A DNA stretch of 64,000 nt, from assembly GCA_025055175.1 (NCBI GenBank), contig JANWYT010000001.1, positions 1-64,000 of the forward strand. The letters run 5' to 3'. Below the pieces are notes generated by a model that was given only the letters and a program-made list of their open reading frames with translations, made no database searches and was not told the origin of the DNA. The position numbers and the translations under genes were made by a program. Source of the DNA: Anaerolineae bacterium. Its GTDB lineage: Bacteria; Chloroflexota; Anaerolineae; Aggregatilineales; Phototrophicaceae. Below, piece by piece: positions 8,221 through 19,699 of this stretch; the stretch's first letter is position 1, and the number at the start of each line of letters is the position of its first letter.

Positions 8221-9168
8221 TCAACGGATGGCCTTGTAAAAGAGCAAGGCCAGGGCAATCACTGCGCCCTTGACGACAGTTTGAAACTCTGAAGGGACGT
8301 TGAGCAAATTCATGCCGTTATTGAGTACTGCGATCAGCAGCACCCCCAGGATCGTCCCCCACATCGTCCCCTGGCCACCATCGAAGCTGGTGCCGCCTAC
8401 CACTACTGCCGCAATCGCGTCGAATTCGTAACCTTCGGCGGTAGTGGGCGCTGCTGAATTAAGCCGCCCGACCAGGATCAAGCCAGCTAGCGCTGATAGT
8501 GCGCCGCTCAACACATAGACGAACAAGACGATCTGGCGCGTCGACAAGCCACTGTAGTGCGCAGCGCTGGGATTGTCGCCATAGGCGAAGACATGCCGCC
8601 CCAACGGCGTGAGTTCCAGCAGCACATAGCCCAACAGGAAAATCCCGCTCACGATGAAGATCGGCACGGGAATGCCTAGCAGCGTCCCAGCGCCTAGCCA
8701 GCGAAAATCGGCTGGGAAGCCCGTCACTGGCTGGCCTTGCGTGTAAGACAGGGCCAGGCCGCGCGCAATCGTCATCATCCCCAGCGTAGCGATGAAGGGC
8801 GGGATGTTCAGGCGGGTGACCAGCGTTCCGCTGACCAGGCCCATGCTCCCGCCCAGCGCGAGGCAGAGGACTATCGCAATCAGCGAAGGCCAGCCCTGTC
8901 GCACAGCGTCGCCGGCGATGACGCAGGCCAGAGCCAGCACTGCGCCGACGGACAAGTCAATGCCGCGCGTGAGGATGACGAGCATCATGCCGACGGCGAT
9001 GATGCCGTTGATGCTGGCCTGGCGCAGCACATTGAGTAGATTTTCCGTCCTCAGGAAGCGATCCGTCGCCAGCGATAGCAGCAGGCACAACGCCAGGAAC
9101 GATACGAACAGGCCGTATTGCTGGAGCAGAGCCTTCCAGGAACGTTCTGTCACAGCAAAGCTAGCCAT
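8221..9168 (-). CDS. rbsC: Ribose ABC transporter permease
   Basis: This 315-residue membrane protein of the RbsC family has LTRGIDLSVGAVLALACVI, IPPFIATLGMMTIARGLAL and AIAAVVVGGTSFDGG, which are the conserved loops of CUT2 permeases, and several hydrophobic helices. Its ATG overlaps the rbsD stop by one base (TGATG), so rbsK, rbsD and rbsC are coupled. It would form the channel of a ribose importer with the RbsA-like ATPase encoded downstream. The 159 bases between this gene and the binding-protein gene hold no ORF or clear terminator that I can see. Confidence 0.92.
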   Translation of the reverse strand: MASFAVTERSWKALLQQYGLFVSFLALCLLLSLATDRFLRTENLLNVLRQASINGIIAVGMMLVILTRGIDLSVGAVLALACVIAGDAVRQGWPSLIAIVLCLALGGSMGLVSGTLVTRLNIPPFIATLGMMTIARGLALSYTQGQPVTGFPADFRWLGAGTLLGIPVPIFIVSGIFLLGYVLLELTPLGRHVFAYGDNPSAAHYSGLSTRQIVLFVYVLSGALSALAGLILVGRLNSAAPTTAEGYEFDAIAAVVVGGTSFDGGQGTMWGTILGVLLIAVLNNGMNLLNVPSEFQTVVKGAVIALALLFYKAIR

Positions 9169-9563
9169 CAGAATACTACTCCGGCTATCAGGATTACGTT
9201 GGCGTAGGGGGTGAATTCGCCGCTGCGCACCACTGCCACCGACTGGCGAGTGCGCGTCTTGAAGCCATCGTGAGGCATAACCTGGATCGCCACACCGCCC
9301 AAGATGGCGCGCAGAGCCTTCTCCATCTCTGGGCTGTGCTGGCTCATCTCTTCAGCGATGATGGCGCCCTCAATGCGCAGCTCGCTCAGGATGGCGCGCA
9401 CCACCTCCAGGAAAGGTGGCAGGTTACGGCTGATGGCCAGATCGACGCGCGCCACGCCTACGGGGATGGGCAGGCCTGCGTCGGCGACGCACAGCTCGTC
9501 CATGTGGCCCATGCCGGCGATGAGGTGAGAGAGAGGTTGATTGAGCAGGCCAATTTGTTTCAT
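9168..9563 (-). CDS. rbsD: D-ribose pyranase
   Basis: This 131-residue cytoplasmic enzyme interconverts beta-pyranose and beta-furanose forms of D-ribose, giving ribokinase its furanose substrate. It aligns along its length with E. coli RbsD: GMGHMDEL with the catalytic His at position 20, DAGLPIP, EGAIIAEEM, and the C-terminal VRSGEFTPYANVILIAGV. Length is close to the 139-residue E. coli protein. Its ATG overlaps the rbsK stop by four bases (ATGA) and its stop overlaps the rbsC start, a tightly coupled arrangement. Its presence is good evidence that the transporter handles ribose. Confidence 0.95.
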   Translation of the reverse strand: MKQIGLLNQPLSHLIAGMGHMDELCVADAGLPIPVGVARVDLAISRNLPPFLEVVRAILSELRIEGAIIAEEMSQHSPEMEKALRAILGGVAIQVMPHDGFKTRTRQSVAVVRSGEFTPYANVILIAGVVF

Positions 9564-10474
9564 GGTGTCCTCGCAGCAAGAAAGGCTTCAACTTCAGAAC
9601 GGATGGGCATGCTGTCGGCAGCGCCGCGCCGCGTGACGCTGAGGGCCGCGACGGCGTTGGCGAAGCGCAGTGCCTGAGGCATTGGTGCGCCCTCGGCCAG
9701 GGCGACGGCTAGGCCGCCGTTGAAGGCGTCGCCCGCGCCGACCGTGTCCAGCACATCGACAGCGAAGGCGGGGACGGCTTCTCGTCTGCCGTCCGCGCCA
9801 TAAGCGTGCGCGCCCTGTTCGCCTAGGGTGACGATGAGAGCCTGCTGTGGGCGGCTGAGCAGGCTGGAAGCGGCTTGTTCGGCGCTCTGTTGGGGGGCGA
9901 TCAGGGCTAGTTCGTGTTCGTTGGGAGTGAGGTAGTCGCACAGAGCTAGCAGCTCAGCGGGCAAGGGGCGGGCCGGCGCCGGATTGAGGATGGTGCGGAC
10001 GTTGTGCGCCTGAGCGATGGCGAAGGCGTGTTGAATTCCTTCCAGGGGCGTCTCCAGCGGAGCGAGGACGAAATCAGCTTCGGCGATAGCTTGACGCGCC
10101 TGCTCTACCTGCTGGGCCGTTACTTCGTTGTTCGCTCCTGGTGTGACGACGATCACATTCTGTCCGCCCGTCTCCACGAAGATGACGGCTACGCCAGTCG
10201 CCTGAGTAGCCGAGCGAGCCACCAGGTGCGTCCGAATGCCTTCGTGCTGCCACAACGCCAAGCCCAGCTCGGCCAGATTGTCCTGCCCGACACAGCCGAC
10301 GAACGTCACCTGCGCGCCTAAGCGCGCACAGGCCACAGCCTGGTTAGAACCTTTGCCACCAGCTACAGTGACGAAGCGCTGGCCAAAGACGGTCTCACCG
10401 GGGCGGGGTATGCGCTCCAAATCCGTCACCAGATCGGCGTTAAAGCTGCCTACGACGACAATCTTCGCAACCAT
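9560..10474 (-). CDS. rbsK: Ribokinase
   Basis: This 304-residue PfkB-family kinase phosphorylates ribose at O5. Visible motifs are VVVGSFNADLV at the N-terminus, the sugar-binding AGGKGSNQAVACARLGA, NPAPARPLP, TPNEHELAL, VTLGEQGA and the catalytic anion-hole motif DTVGAGDAFNGGLA near residue 248. Length is typical (about 309). AGAGGA lies eight bases before the ATG. The gene is first after the regulator and overlaps rbsD by four bases. A 69-base gap to the regulator gene is compatible with one transcript from the regulator promoter. Confidence 0.95.
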   Translation of the reverse strand: MVAKIVVVGSFNADLVTDLERIPRPGETVFGQRFVTVAGGKGSNQAVACARLGAQVTFVGCVGQDNLAELGLALWQHEGIRTHLVARSATQATGVAVIFVETGGQNVIVVTPGANNEVTAQQVEQARQAIAEADFVLAPLETPLEGIQHAFAIAQAHNVRTILNPAPARPLPAELLALCDYLTPNEHELALIAPQQSAEQAASSLLSRPQQALIVTLGEQGAHAYGADGRREAVPAFAVDVLDTVGAGDAFNGGLAVALAEGAPMPQALRFANAVAALSVTRRGAADSMPIRSEVEAFLAARTP

Positions 10475-10543
10475 GAAAAAATCCTCTCAATAAAACGGCG
10501 TAATAAGTGGGCAGCGCGTGCCTGTGCTGTCGGCACGCCTGGA

Positions 10544-11572
10544 CTATGACTCGTTTTTGGGCGTTGTGCAACTCTCTCGGATGACCAGGCTGGGCTGCAA
10601 CACGATGCGTTGTGGCGGACGATCATCGCCGCCGATGCGCGCCAACAGCAGATTGAGGCTGTGGCGTCCGAGTGCTTCAATCGGTTGGGCAACGGTGCTG
10701 AGGGGCGGATAGAAGGCCGCCGACTGGGAGATGTTGTCGAAGCCGATGATCGACAAGTCTTCTGGCACGCGCCGTCCGCGCCGCCGCGCCTGATTGACGG
10801 CGCCCATCGCCATGAGGTCGTTGGTGGCGAAGATAGCCGTCAGGTCAGGGTGAGCGTCTAGGAGCTTGCGCGCGCCCTGTTCGCCGCCGCTATAGTGGAA
10901 ATCGCCCATGACGCAGCGCGAATCGTCCCAAGCTACGCCGCGCTCTTGCAATGCACGACAGAAGCCTCGGAAGCGCAGAGCGCTGGGCGCGGCTTCGTTT
11001 GGGCCGATGATGATTCCTATGCGCTGGTGGCCCAAGTCTAGCAAGTAGTGCGCTGCCAGCGCGCCGCCGACTTCGTTGTCCAGCAAAACTTGGTCGGCTT
11101 GCAGCTCTGGCGTCTCGCGGTCTACGACGACCAGCGGCACATGGCTGCTGAGGATGGATGAGATGAAGTTGGGGTGGCTACCCGCCGAGATGACCAACAG
11201 GCCGTCAACTTGCTTAGAGAGCAACACGTCCACGTAGCGCGCTTCGCGCTCTTCAGAGCTATCGGAATTGCACAAGATGACGCTGTAGCCGCGTTCAAAG
11301 CCCAGGTCTTCGATGACGCGCGCGACTTCGGCGAAGAAGGGATTGGAGTTATCTGGCACGAGCAGACCAATTGTCGCTGTGCCGCGTCTGCGCAGGCTGC
11401 GCGCCAGTGAGTTGGGCCGATAGTTTAGGCTCTTGATGGCCATCTGTACGCGCTCGCGTGTGTTTGGCTCGACGTAGCGCGTGTTGTTGATGACGTGCGA
11501 GACCGTCGTCACAGAGACTTGGGCTAGGTCAGCAACATCACGAATGGTTACGGCAAGTTTTTTGGGCGGCAT
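10544..11572 (-). CDS. LacI-family transcriptional regulator of the pentose locus
   Basis: This 342-residue repressor has the LacI helix-turn-helix [22 protein letters not shown] and hinge helix at the N-terminus ([23 protein letters not shown]), followed by a periplasmic-binding-like effector domain ([34 protein letters not shown]). I chose the ATG at 11572 ([12 protein letters not shown]); a TTG eight codons upstream would fall inside the operator. It is probably an RbsR-type repressor that senses ribose and acts on its own promoter and the genes after it. The effector is inferred from context. Confidence 0.9.
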   Translation of the reverse strand: MPPKKLAVTIRDVADLAQVSVTTVSHVINNTRYVEPNTRERVQMAIKSLNYRPNSLARSLRRRGTATIGLLVPDNSNPFFAEVARVIEDLGFERGYSVILCNSDSSEEREARYVDVLLSKQVDGLLVISAGSHPNFISSILSSHVPLVVVDRETPELQADQVLLDNEVGGALAAHYLLDLGHQRIGIIIGPNEAAPSALRFRGFCRALQERGVAWDDSRCVMGDFHYSGGEQGARKLLDAHPDLTAIFATNDLMAMGAVNQARRRGRRVPEDLSIIGFDNISQSAAFYPPLSTVAQPIEALGRHSLNLLLARIGGDDRPPQRIVLQPSLVIRESCTTPKNES

Positions 11573-11580
11573 GATGCTCT

Positions 11581-11641
11581 GCAAACGGTTACGCAAACGT
11601 TTTCTAAGGCAGAATTATAGCGTCCTCGTCGATTTGTGCAA
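11581..11641 (-). promoter_or_regulatory. Promoter and LacI-type operator of the regulator/rbs genes
   Basis: On the minus strand TTGCAC (11636-11641) and TATAAT (11614-11619) are separated by 16 bases, a strong promoter. Just downstream lies AAACGTTT (11595-11602), the palindromic core with central CG typical of LacI-family operators, and a related half-site AAACGG (11583-11588). The position between the -10 box and the start codon suggests autorepression that also covers rbsK and following genes. Confidence 0.65.
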
Positions 11642-11688
11642 GCACAAACTCACCGTTCATTCATGCAGGCGTACAAGCTCAGCTTAGT

Positions 11689-11937
11689 TCAGAGGCTGGC
11701 AGCAGTCCGAAGCGCTTCTTGACCGCGCGCCGTCATGCGAATGCAGGGCTTGCCATCTTTGTCCGTGATCCATTCTACCATACTGCGCTTGATGAGCTGT
11801 TCGCGTGTGCCGACCATCCAGTTTAAGTCTTTGTCGTTGCTGAATACGCCACCTGACTCGTGCAGTCGCACCAAGTAGCGCCGCTGGGGTAGCGTCAGGC
11901 GATTGAGGTTGATCTTTGCTCTGGGCGTGGTCATCAT
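11689..11937 (-). CDS. Small basic protein of unknown function
   Basis: This is an 82-residue protein starting MMTTPRAKINLNRLTLPQRRYLVRL, with GCAGGA upstream of the ATG. The pattern of short helices followed by MVEWITDKDGKPCIRMTARGQEAL resembles the wing region of small winged-helix proteins, where a basic turn precedes a TxxG end, but no family can be named with confidence. It stands alone between the regulator promoter and the lipid genes. It may be a DNA-binding or regulatory protein. An unrelated role is equally open. Confidence 0.6.
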   Translation of the reverse strand: MMTTPRAKINLNRLTLPQRRYLVRLHESGGVFSNDKDLNWMVGTREQLIKRSMVEWITDKDGKPCIRMTARGQEALRTAASL

Positions 11938-12024
11938 CGTTTGTCCTGCGAGACTATTTCAATGGCAATTACTAGCATACAGGGGTTTTGAGCGATAACA
12001 ACCTGAGAAGATGCCAGGTATTTG

Positions 12025-12729
12025 TTAGGCTTTTCTTACCCTGGCAGCGTAGAAGTAGCCGTGAAACAGCTCAACAAAGCGGTAGTCTGTGCCGACTTGG
12101 GCCATCCACTCCCAGGGCCTGCGCGTGCTGTCAGCGATGATGAGGACGTCCAGGGCGTCGGTGAGCCAGCGGATGGGCAGCGTGTACCAGCGAGTACTCT
12201 CTTTCAGATCGCCAATGCCCAACACGCCGCCTGGCTTAACCAACTCCCAGCCGCGTTGCAGCGCTTCTTGCCAGCGCGGGATGACAGCCAGGCCCATCGT
12301 ACACAGCACCACGTCGAATGGCTCATCGAAGCTCATCTCGGCGGCATCGGCTTGCACTAGCTGAATGTTGCGCCAGCCCTTGCCAATGATGAACTGCTGA
12401 CGGGCCGCGTCCAACATCGGCTGGCTGTAGTCAGTGGCGACGAGCTGACCCGTAGGCCCGATCTTCTCGATGATGAAGGGGAAGTTGGCGCCGGCGCCGC
12501 AGGCGAAATCCAGCACGCGCATGCCCGGCTTCAAGTCCAGCAAATCGATGAGGGCTTTGCGCATATCCACGCGCGGCCGAAATAGATCGGTGAGGTTATA
12601 GATGGCGGCACGTTTGCGGTAATAGTTGTCCAGACGTTCCTGGGTCATGGCGCTGCGGCGGCGCTGATTTAACAGGGCGCTGATGGCCATGCCCACTAGC
12701 AACCCGTACCAGAAGGGACGTTTGAACAT
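12025..12729 (-). CDS. Membrane-anchored class I SAM methyltransferase (possible phosphatidylethanolamine N-methyltransferase)
   Basis: This 234-residue protein starts with a short hydrophobic anchor (MFKRPFWYGLLVGMAISALL) and continues as a UbiE-like methyltransferase: RKRAAIYNLTDLFRPR, motif I VLDFACGAGANFPF, DYSQPMLDAARQQF, QADAAEMSF and LVKPGGVLGIGDL. The ATG at 12729 is preceded by GGAG within the end of pssA, four bases after its stop. The position right after psd and pssA suggests a lipid headgroup substrate, as in Rhodobacter-type PmtA, which methylates phosphatidylethanolamine. That substrate is an inference; a quinone or other lipid is possible. Confidence 0.8.
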   Translation of the reverse strand: MFKRPFWYGLLVGMAISALLNQRRRSAMTQERLDNYYRKRAAIYNLTDLFRPRVDMRKALIDLLDLKPGMRVLDFACGAGANFPFIIEKIGPTGQLVATDYSQPMLDAARQQFIIGKGWRNIQLVQADAAEMSFDEPFDVVLCTMGLAVIPRWQEALQRGWELVKPGGVLGIGDLKESTRWYTLPIRWLTDALDVLIIADSTRRPWEWMAQVGTDYRFVELFHGYFYAARVRKA

Positions 12730-12733
12730 GCAG

Positions 12734-13543
12734 CTAGTTCTCCATGTGGCGCATAGACTGAGCAATACGCTGCTTGGCGCGGTGGTGCTTGTAGCTCACG
12801 CGCCAATGCACCAGCGTTCCAAAGGCGCTGCGCAGCAGGCCGTACAAGATGTACAGCAGCCCCCAGACGAAGAAGGCCAGGCGTGGAAAGGCCAGCAACG
12901 ATGCTAGGATGAGCAGGCCTGTGAAGAAGCGGCGCGTCTTGCGAATGTAGCGCAGCGAGAGGACGTTCTTCTTCTCATAGGTGACTTGGCTCACCATCAA
13001 AAAGGCCATCAGCACGGCCAGCAGAGCTGCAGGCCAAAAATCTTCTAGGCCGACTTCGGCGGCGAAGATGACGTAGCCAGCCATGACCACTGCCGACATC
13101 GTGGTCGGCAAGCCGACGAAGGCCGTCGTCGGCACGTTGGGGTTGACGCTGCTGTTATAGCGAGCCAGGCGCACGGCGGCAGCGCACAACAGCAGGAAGC
13201 TGATGACCACTCCGAGCGGGCCGCGATCCTGAAAGTAGGCGAAGTAGAAGAGCAGGGCCGGCGCAAAGCCATAATTGAGGACATCAGCCAGCGAGTCGAA
13301 CTGCACGCCGAATTCGGTAGAGGCGCGCATCATGCGAGCCAGGCGTCCATCCAGCATGTCCAGTAGGCAGGCCACCAAGATGAACAGCGCTGCTTGCGCA
13401 TAGTATCCCTGGAAAATTTCAATCACAGCCAAGTAGCCGAAGAGGATGGCCAGCGCTGTGACGCTGTTGGGGATGAGGAGGCGCGTGTGTTCCAGGGTGC
13501 GACGACGTAGCATGTTCAAGCCACTCTGCGCAGTGTTTAACAT
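12734..13543 (-). CDS. pssA: CDP-diacylglycerol--serine O-phosphatidyltransferase
   Basis: This 269-residue multi-pass membrane enzyme condenses CDP-diacylglycerol with serine to phosphatidylserine. The CDP-alcohol phosphatidyltransferase signature is present: DGRLARMMRASTEFGVQFD followed by SLAD, with the D-G-A-R-G-D-D residues in correct spacing at about residues 86-111. The N-terminus has the LLIPNSVTALAILFGYLAV helix and further transmembrane segments follow. The start is uncertain because a second ATG ten codons later has a similar ribosome site. It lies 42 bases after psd on the same strand and 4 bases before the methyltransferase start, a compact phospholipid gene set. Confidence 0.9.
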   Translation of the reverse strand: MLNTAQSGLNMLRRRTLEHTRLLIPNSVTALAILFGYLAVIEIFQGYYAQAALFILVACLLDMLDGRLARMMRASTEFGVQFDSLADVLNYGFAPALLFYFAYFQDRGPLGVVISFLLLCAAAVRLARYNSSVNPNVPTTAFVGLPTTMSAVVMAGYVIFAAEVGLEDFWPAALLAVLMAFLMVSQVTYEKKNVLSLRYIRKTRRFFTGLLILASLLAFPRLAFFVWGLLYILYGLLRSAFGTLVHWRVSYKHHRAKQRIAQSMRHMEN

Positions 13544-13585
13544 TTTCTTTAAGCAAGCATAGCAGAAGCCGAGCCAAAGTTCAAT

Positions 13586-14242
13586 TCATGGCCTGGGCAG
13601 ATGAGCGAGTATTGTCTCACCACCGCGCACTTTGTCTTGCAGAGCCACGCTCACTTGGCTCTCGGTGGGCAGGAAAATGTCGCAACGCGAGCCGAATTTG
13701 ATGAAGCCGAGTTCCTGTCCAGCCTCCACGTGCTGGCCCGTCGTCAAGTAGGAGACGATACGACGAGCTATTAGGCCAGCAATCTGGCGCACTAAAACCC
13801 CATGACCACTCTCGGTCTGGATGACAATGCTGTTGCGTTCGTTGAGCGTAGAGGCCTTGGGATGGAAGGCCACCAAGTAGCGGCCTGGATGATAGCGGCT
13901 GTAGACCACTTGGCCTGCACATGGCACGCGGTTGACGTGGACGTTGAGCGCCGACATGTAGATGGAGATTTTCAGCCGTTCTTCCCTGTAGAACTCGTCT
14001 TCTCGCACGCGCTCAATGGCCACGATTGTGCCATCGGCAGGCGAGATAATTGCGCCTTCCACTTGTGGCGTGCGGCGCACGGGGTGGCGGAAGAACTGCG
14101 CAAAGAAGCCCCAGACGACTAGGGACAAGCCTAACACCCAGGGCCAGGCGCGGCGCGCCACCAGACGGCTCAGGCCGCTGGCCAGCAAGCCGATCAGCGC
14201 TACCAGGCCCAGGGTGGCTCGTCCTTCACGATGAATCCGCAT
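13586..14242 (-). CDS. psd: Phosphatidylserine decarboxylase, short (archaeal-type) form
   Basis: This 218-residue proenzyme converts phosphatidylserine to phosphatidylethanolamine. After two N-terminal membrane helices it shows FFRHPVRRTP, ISPADGTIV, the ISIYMSALNVHVNRVP block, YHPGRYLVAFHPKAS, NERNSIVI and near the end FGSRCDIFLP, where autocleavage at Gly-Ser would form the pyruvoyl group. Length matches the short psd family (about 210-220) rather than the E. coli type (about 320). I chose the ATG at 14242, with GGGAG upstream. It begins 20 bases after the recombinase gene on the same strand and is followed by pssA. Confidence 0.92.
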   Translation of the reverse strand: MRIHREGRATLGLVALIGLLASGLSRLVARRAWPWVLGLSLVVWGFFAQFFRHPVRRTPQVEGAIISPADGTIVAIERVREDEFYREERLKISIYMSALNVHVNRVPCAGQVVYSRYHPGRYLVAFHPKASTLNERNSIVIQTESGHGVLVRQIAGLIARRIVSYLTTGQHVEAGQELGFIKFGSRCDIFLPTESQVSVALQDKVRGGETILAHLPRP

Positions 14243-14262
14243 AACTCCCGTCCTTGTGTTCC

Positions 14263-15294
14263 TCAGGGTTCGATCGTCCAGTTGGGCTTGCGATCGCGCC
14301 AATCTATCTCGTAACCCACGTAATTCTCAGTGACCTTGACGCTGCTGTGACCCATGTTCAAGCGCAAGGCATCCCAAGACATGCCGTTCTGGCGGCATAG
14401 CTTGGCATAAGTGCGACGCAGATCGTGAGGCGCTATGCGGATCGTCTTGCCACGATGACGCACGCTGTAGGCCTGGAGGATGTGGTGCGCGCCGCGCATA
14501 GACAAGGGTTTGTCTGCGCGGTAAGTGCCATCGCGCAAGCGGCGCAGGCGATAAAAGACGCGCCGCTGAGCGTGATCTTGTGGGTTGAAGCCAATTGCCT
14601 GCAGATACTCGTCCAAGCTGCGCAGCACCCAGTTGTCCCAGTCTCCTAACACGACAACGCGCGATTTGTTGTGCTTGCCGCGTCGAACGCGGATCGCGTG
14701 TGGACCGCCCTGGGGCAGAGCCGAGTAGACGTCCTCTAGGGTGAGCTTGACAGCTTCCGATAGGCGTAGACCGGCGCCACCCAGGACGGCCACTAGAGCG
14801 CGATCCCGCAAACCGCGCAGGTCGCGGGGTATGCTACGCACAAAGGCCGCGAATTCAGCCTGTGAGAGGCGCACCCCGTAGTCTTGCTCGGTCTTGTCCT
14901 GGATTTTGGTATCTTTGGCGTCGGCCACGTTGGCCCAGTCGCGCAAGGCCATCTTGAGCTGAACGTCGATTAAGTCATCAGCTACTCCGCGCAGCAACTT
15001 GCGCGCTGCGGCCAAGCGCGCGTTGATCGTGCCGATGGCATAGCGCGCACTGCCTGTGCCAGCCTGCATGTCGTCGCGCCACTGTTCCAACAGACTGCGC
15101 GTGGGCAAGCTGGCCTGCCGCTGCTGCATATAAGCGCTCAGGGCGCGCAAAGCGCTGTCGTAGTTGCGCGCAGTAATGCTGCGCTGGCTTGAAGGTCGGT
15201 CAAGTTGAGCCAACTGAATGTGCTTGTGGGCCAGCATTTGGCGCAACTGCTGGCGCAGGTCATCGCTGAGCGTTGCAAGAGTCGGGTCAACCAT
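14263..15294 (-). CDS. Tyrosine recombinase (phage-integrase/XerCD family)
   Basis: This 343-residue protein has an N-terminal SAM-like DNA-binding domain (about residues 30-130, with NYDSALRALSAYMQQR) and a C-terminal catalytic domain. The catalytic residues are visible: Arg in GAGLRLSEAVKL, Lys region near RRGKHNKSR, HDLRRTY (His-x-x-Arg), MGHSSVKVTENYVGYE with His and the nucleophile Tyr. The ATG at 15294 has GGGAGG at good spacing. It lies immediately before psd. No second mobile-element gene, att repeat or tRNA is visible nearby, so it may be a stand-alone chromosomal recombinase or the relic of an element. Confidence 0.9.
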   Translation of the reverse strand: MVDPTLATLSDDLRQQLRQMLAHKHIQLAQLDRPSSQRSITARNYDSALRALSAYMQQRQASLPTRSLLEQWRDDMQAGTGSARYAIGTINARLAAARKLLRGVADDLIDVQLKMALRDWANVADAKDTKIQDKTEQDYGVRLSQAEFAAFVRSIPRDLRGLRDRALVAVLGGAGLRLSEAVKLTLEDVYSALPQGGPHAIRVRRGKHNKSRVVVLGDWDNWVLRSLDEYLQAIGFNPQDHAQRRVFYRLRRLRDGTYRADKPLSMRGAHHILQAYSVRHRGKTIRIAPHDLRRTYAKLCRQNGMSWDALRLNMGHSSVKVTENYVGYEIDWRDRKPNWTIEP

Positions 15295-15400
15295 CCACGA
15301 TCCTCCCGTCACCATCTTACAGAGCTGGATAGGCCTTCGTCAACGCACGAAAAGCGGGCCATCGTTCTCATCTGGTCTTTATTTCAGGTGCGCTCTGGGC

Positions 15401-15406
15401 TATAGT
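15401..15406 (+). promoter_or_regulatory. Likely -10 box of the pullulanase gene
   Basis: TATAGT lies 81 bases upstream of the pullulanase start. The -35 region at 17-base spacing (TTTATT, 15378-15383) is weak, so an activator may be needed. There is no competing gene between it and the coding region. Confidence 0.35.
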
Positions 15407-15486
15407 GACTAGATAAGTGATGCAAATGCTGCTCTTAACGTGATGCGCTGCCTATGAATTTTTCTTCAACAGGAGGATTTTTTCAC

Positions 15487-18807
<3,321 letters not shown>

Positions 18808-18819
18808 CTTATGCTCAGT

Positions 18820-18858
18820 CCCCAAGCTCCATCGTGCGCCCGTGCAGTGAGCTTGGGG
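18820..18858. terminator. Stem-loop between convergent genes
   Basis: A perfect 10-bp inverted repeat, CCCCAAGCTC (18820-18829) and GAGCTTGGGG (18849-18858), separates the ends of the pullulanase gene and the convergent STAS-like gene. The loop is 19 bases and no long T-run follows, so it is a possible bidirectional terminator or mRNA 3' protector. Confidence 0.5.
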
Positions 18859-18882
18859 AAATGCTGCTGATTAGTCCAAAGC

Positions 18883-19302
18883 TCAATCTACCTGAGACTC
18901 AGGGCATTCGACTTGAGGCAAGACAATTGTGCTGTCGATTGTCTGTAGGAAGTCTATTGTCTCATTCAAGGTTGGGAATATGCGCACGCGCAGGCGCATA
19001 ATGCTGGCGACCATGTGCAGGATGAAGATCGTCGTCTTGTTGTAGTCACCGAACAAGATTAGCCAACCGTAGCGTGGATGAGCGAAAGCCTTGCGCGTGC
19101 TGTTGACGATTTGTACGACGTTCGTCGGGTAGCTCTCAATTTCGCTGACGTTGACCAGCGTGTGTACCATTGGACTATTGCTCTGGTCAATCATGCTTAA
19201 AATGTCGTCGGCAGTTTGCACAAGATCGTCTGTAGTCACAGTCCCTTTGTAGGTTGTCATAATGACTTTATTCTCAATGAACCACTCGGTGATGATGGGC
19301 AT
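18883..19302 (-). CDS. SpoIIAA/STAS-like small cytoplasmic protein
   Basis: This 139-residue protein starts MPIITEWFIENKVIMTTYKG. Alternating strands and helices (TLVNVSEIESYP, YGWLILFGDYNK, RIFPTLNETIDFLQ) give the pattern of the SpoIIAA-like/STAS fold, in which a small beta sheet sits beside helices. I chose the ATG at 19302, with AGAAGG ten bases upstream, over an earlier in-frame ATG that adds 26 odd residues. No kinase, phosphatase or sigma factor partner is adjacent. Function is unknown; a signalling or membrane-associated role is possible for this fold. Confidence 0.65.
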   Translation of the reverse strand: MPIITEWFIENKVIMTTYKGTVTTDDLVQTADDILSMIDQSNSPMVHTLVNVSEIESYPTNVVQIVNSTRKAFAHPRYGWLILFGDYNKTTIFILHMVASIMRLRVRIFPTLNETIDFLQTIDSTIVLPQVECPESQVD

Positions 19303-19448
19303 GTAAACTACACCTTCTAACAATATGGCTATCAACTGTAGCATGAAATTTTTTTGCGATGACTTCGTCTTGCAGGCCATGTAAGTCCAACTTAGGAACT
19401 TTTGCCTTTATGCTACCGTTCCTCAAGCGACCTTATGGAGCAAGCCAA

Positions 19449-19529
19449 ATGACGAAAACGAGCTTGTGCGCCGTCGCATTTTCTCTGGCACTGCTTGTCG
19501 TGCTGCTCGTGATAGCTCAGACGTCTTAG
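19449..19529 (+). CDS. 26-residue hydrophobic peptide or truncated secreted-protein start
   Basis: ATG at 19449 follows GGAG at good spacing and encodes MTKTSLCAVAFSLALLVVLL then VIAQTS before TAG. The sequence is a single membrane helix or a signal peptide with its processing site. A terminator-like hairpin lies about 110 bases downstream on the same strand, so a short transcript may exist. In another frame, codons just after the stop (TTWRIELADDQRPIF) look coding-like, so this could be a frameshifted small secreted protein rather than a true micropeptide. Confidence 0.35.
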   Translation: MTKTSLCAVAFSLALLVVLLVIAQTS

Positions 19530-19640
19530 CCTCTCTAGCTCATCAGCACAACCTGGCGCATCGAACTTGCAGACGATCAGCGCCCGATCTTCCTGCCAGC
19601 TCAGCCTAGACGCTAGAAAATCACCAACAATCGCTGTCTG

Positions 19641-19663
19641 AGAGGGCTACTTGGCCCTTTTTT
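19641..19663 (+). terminator. Intrinsic terminator upstream of hyp genes
   Basis: AGGGC (19643-19647) pairs with GCCCT (19654-19658), with weaker outer pairs, and is followed by a run of T residues to 19663. It would end a short transcript that includes the 26-codon ORF, insulating the hyp operon. Confidence 0.5.
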
Positions 19664-19699
19664 GGTTCTACTCATGACAAAAAGCCATCCTCAGAGTAA

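Noticed and set aside
14263-15294. Integrated prophage or ICE around the tyrosine recombinase
   Set aside because: No tRNA, att repeats, relaxase, capsid or repressor genes are nearby; flanking genes are ordinary chromosomal lipid and starch genes.
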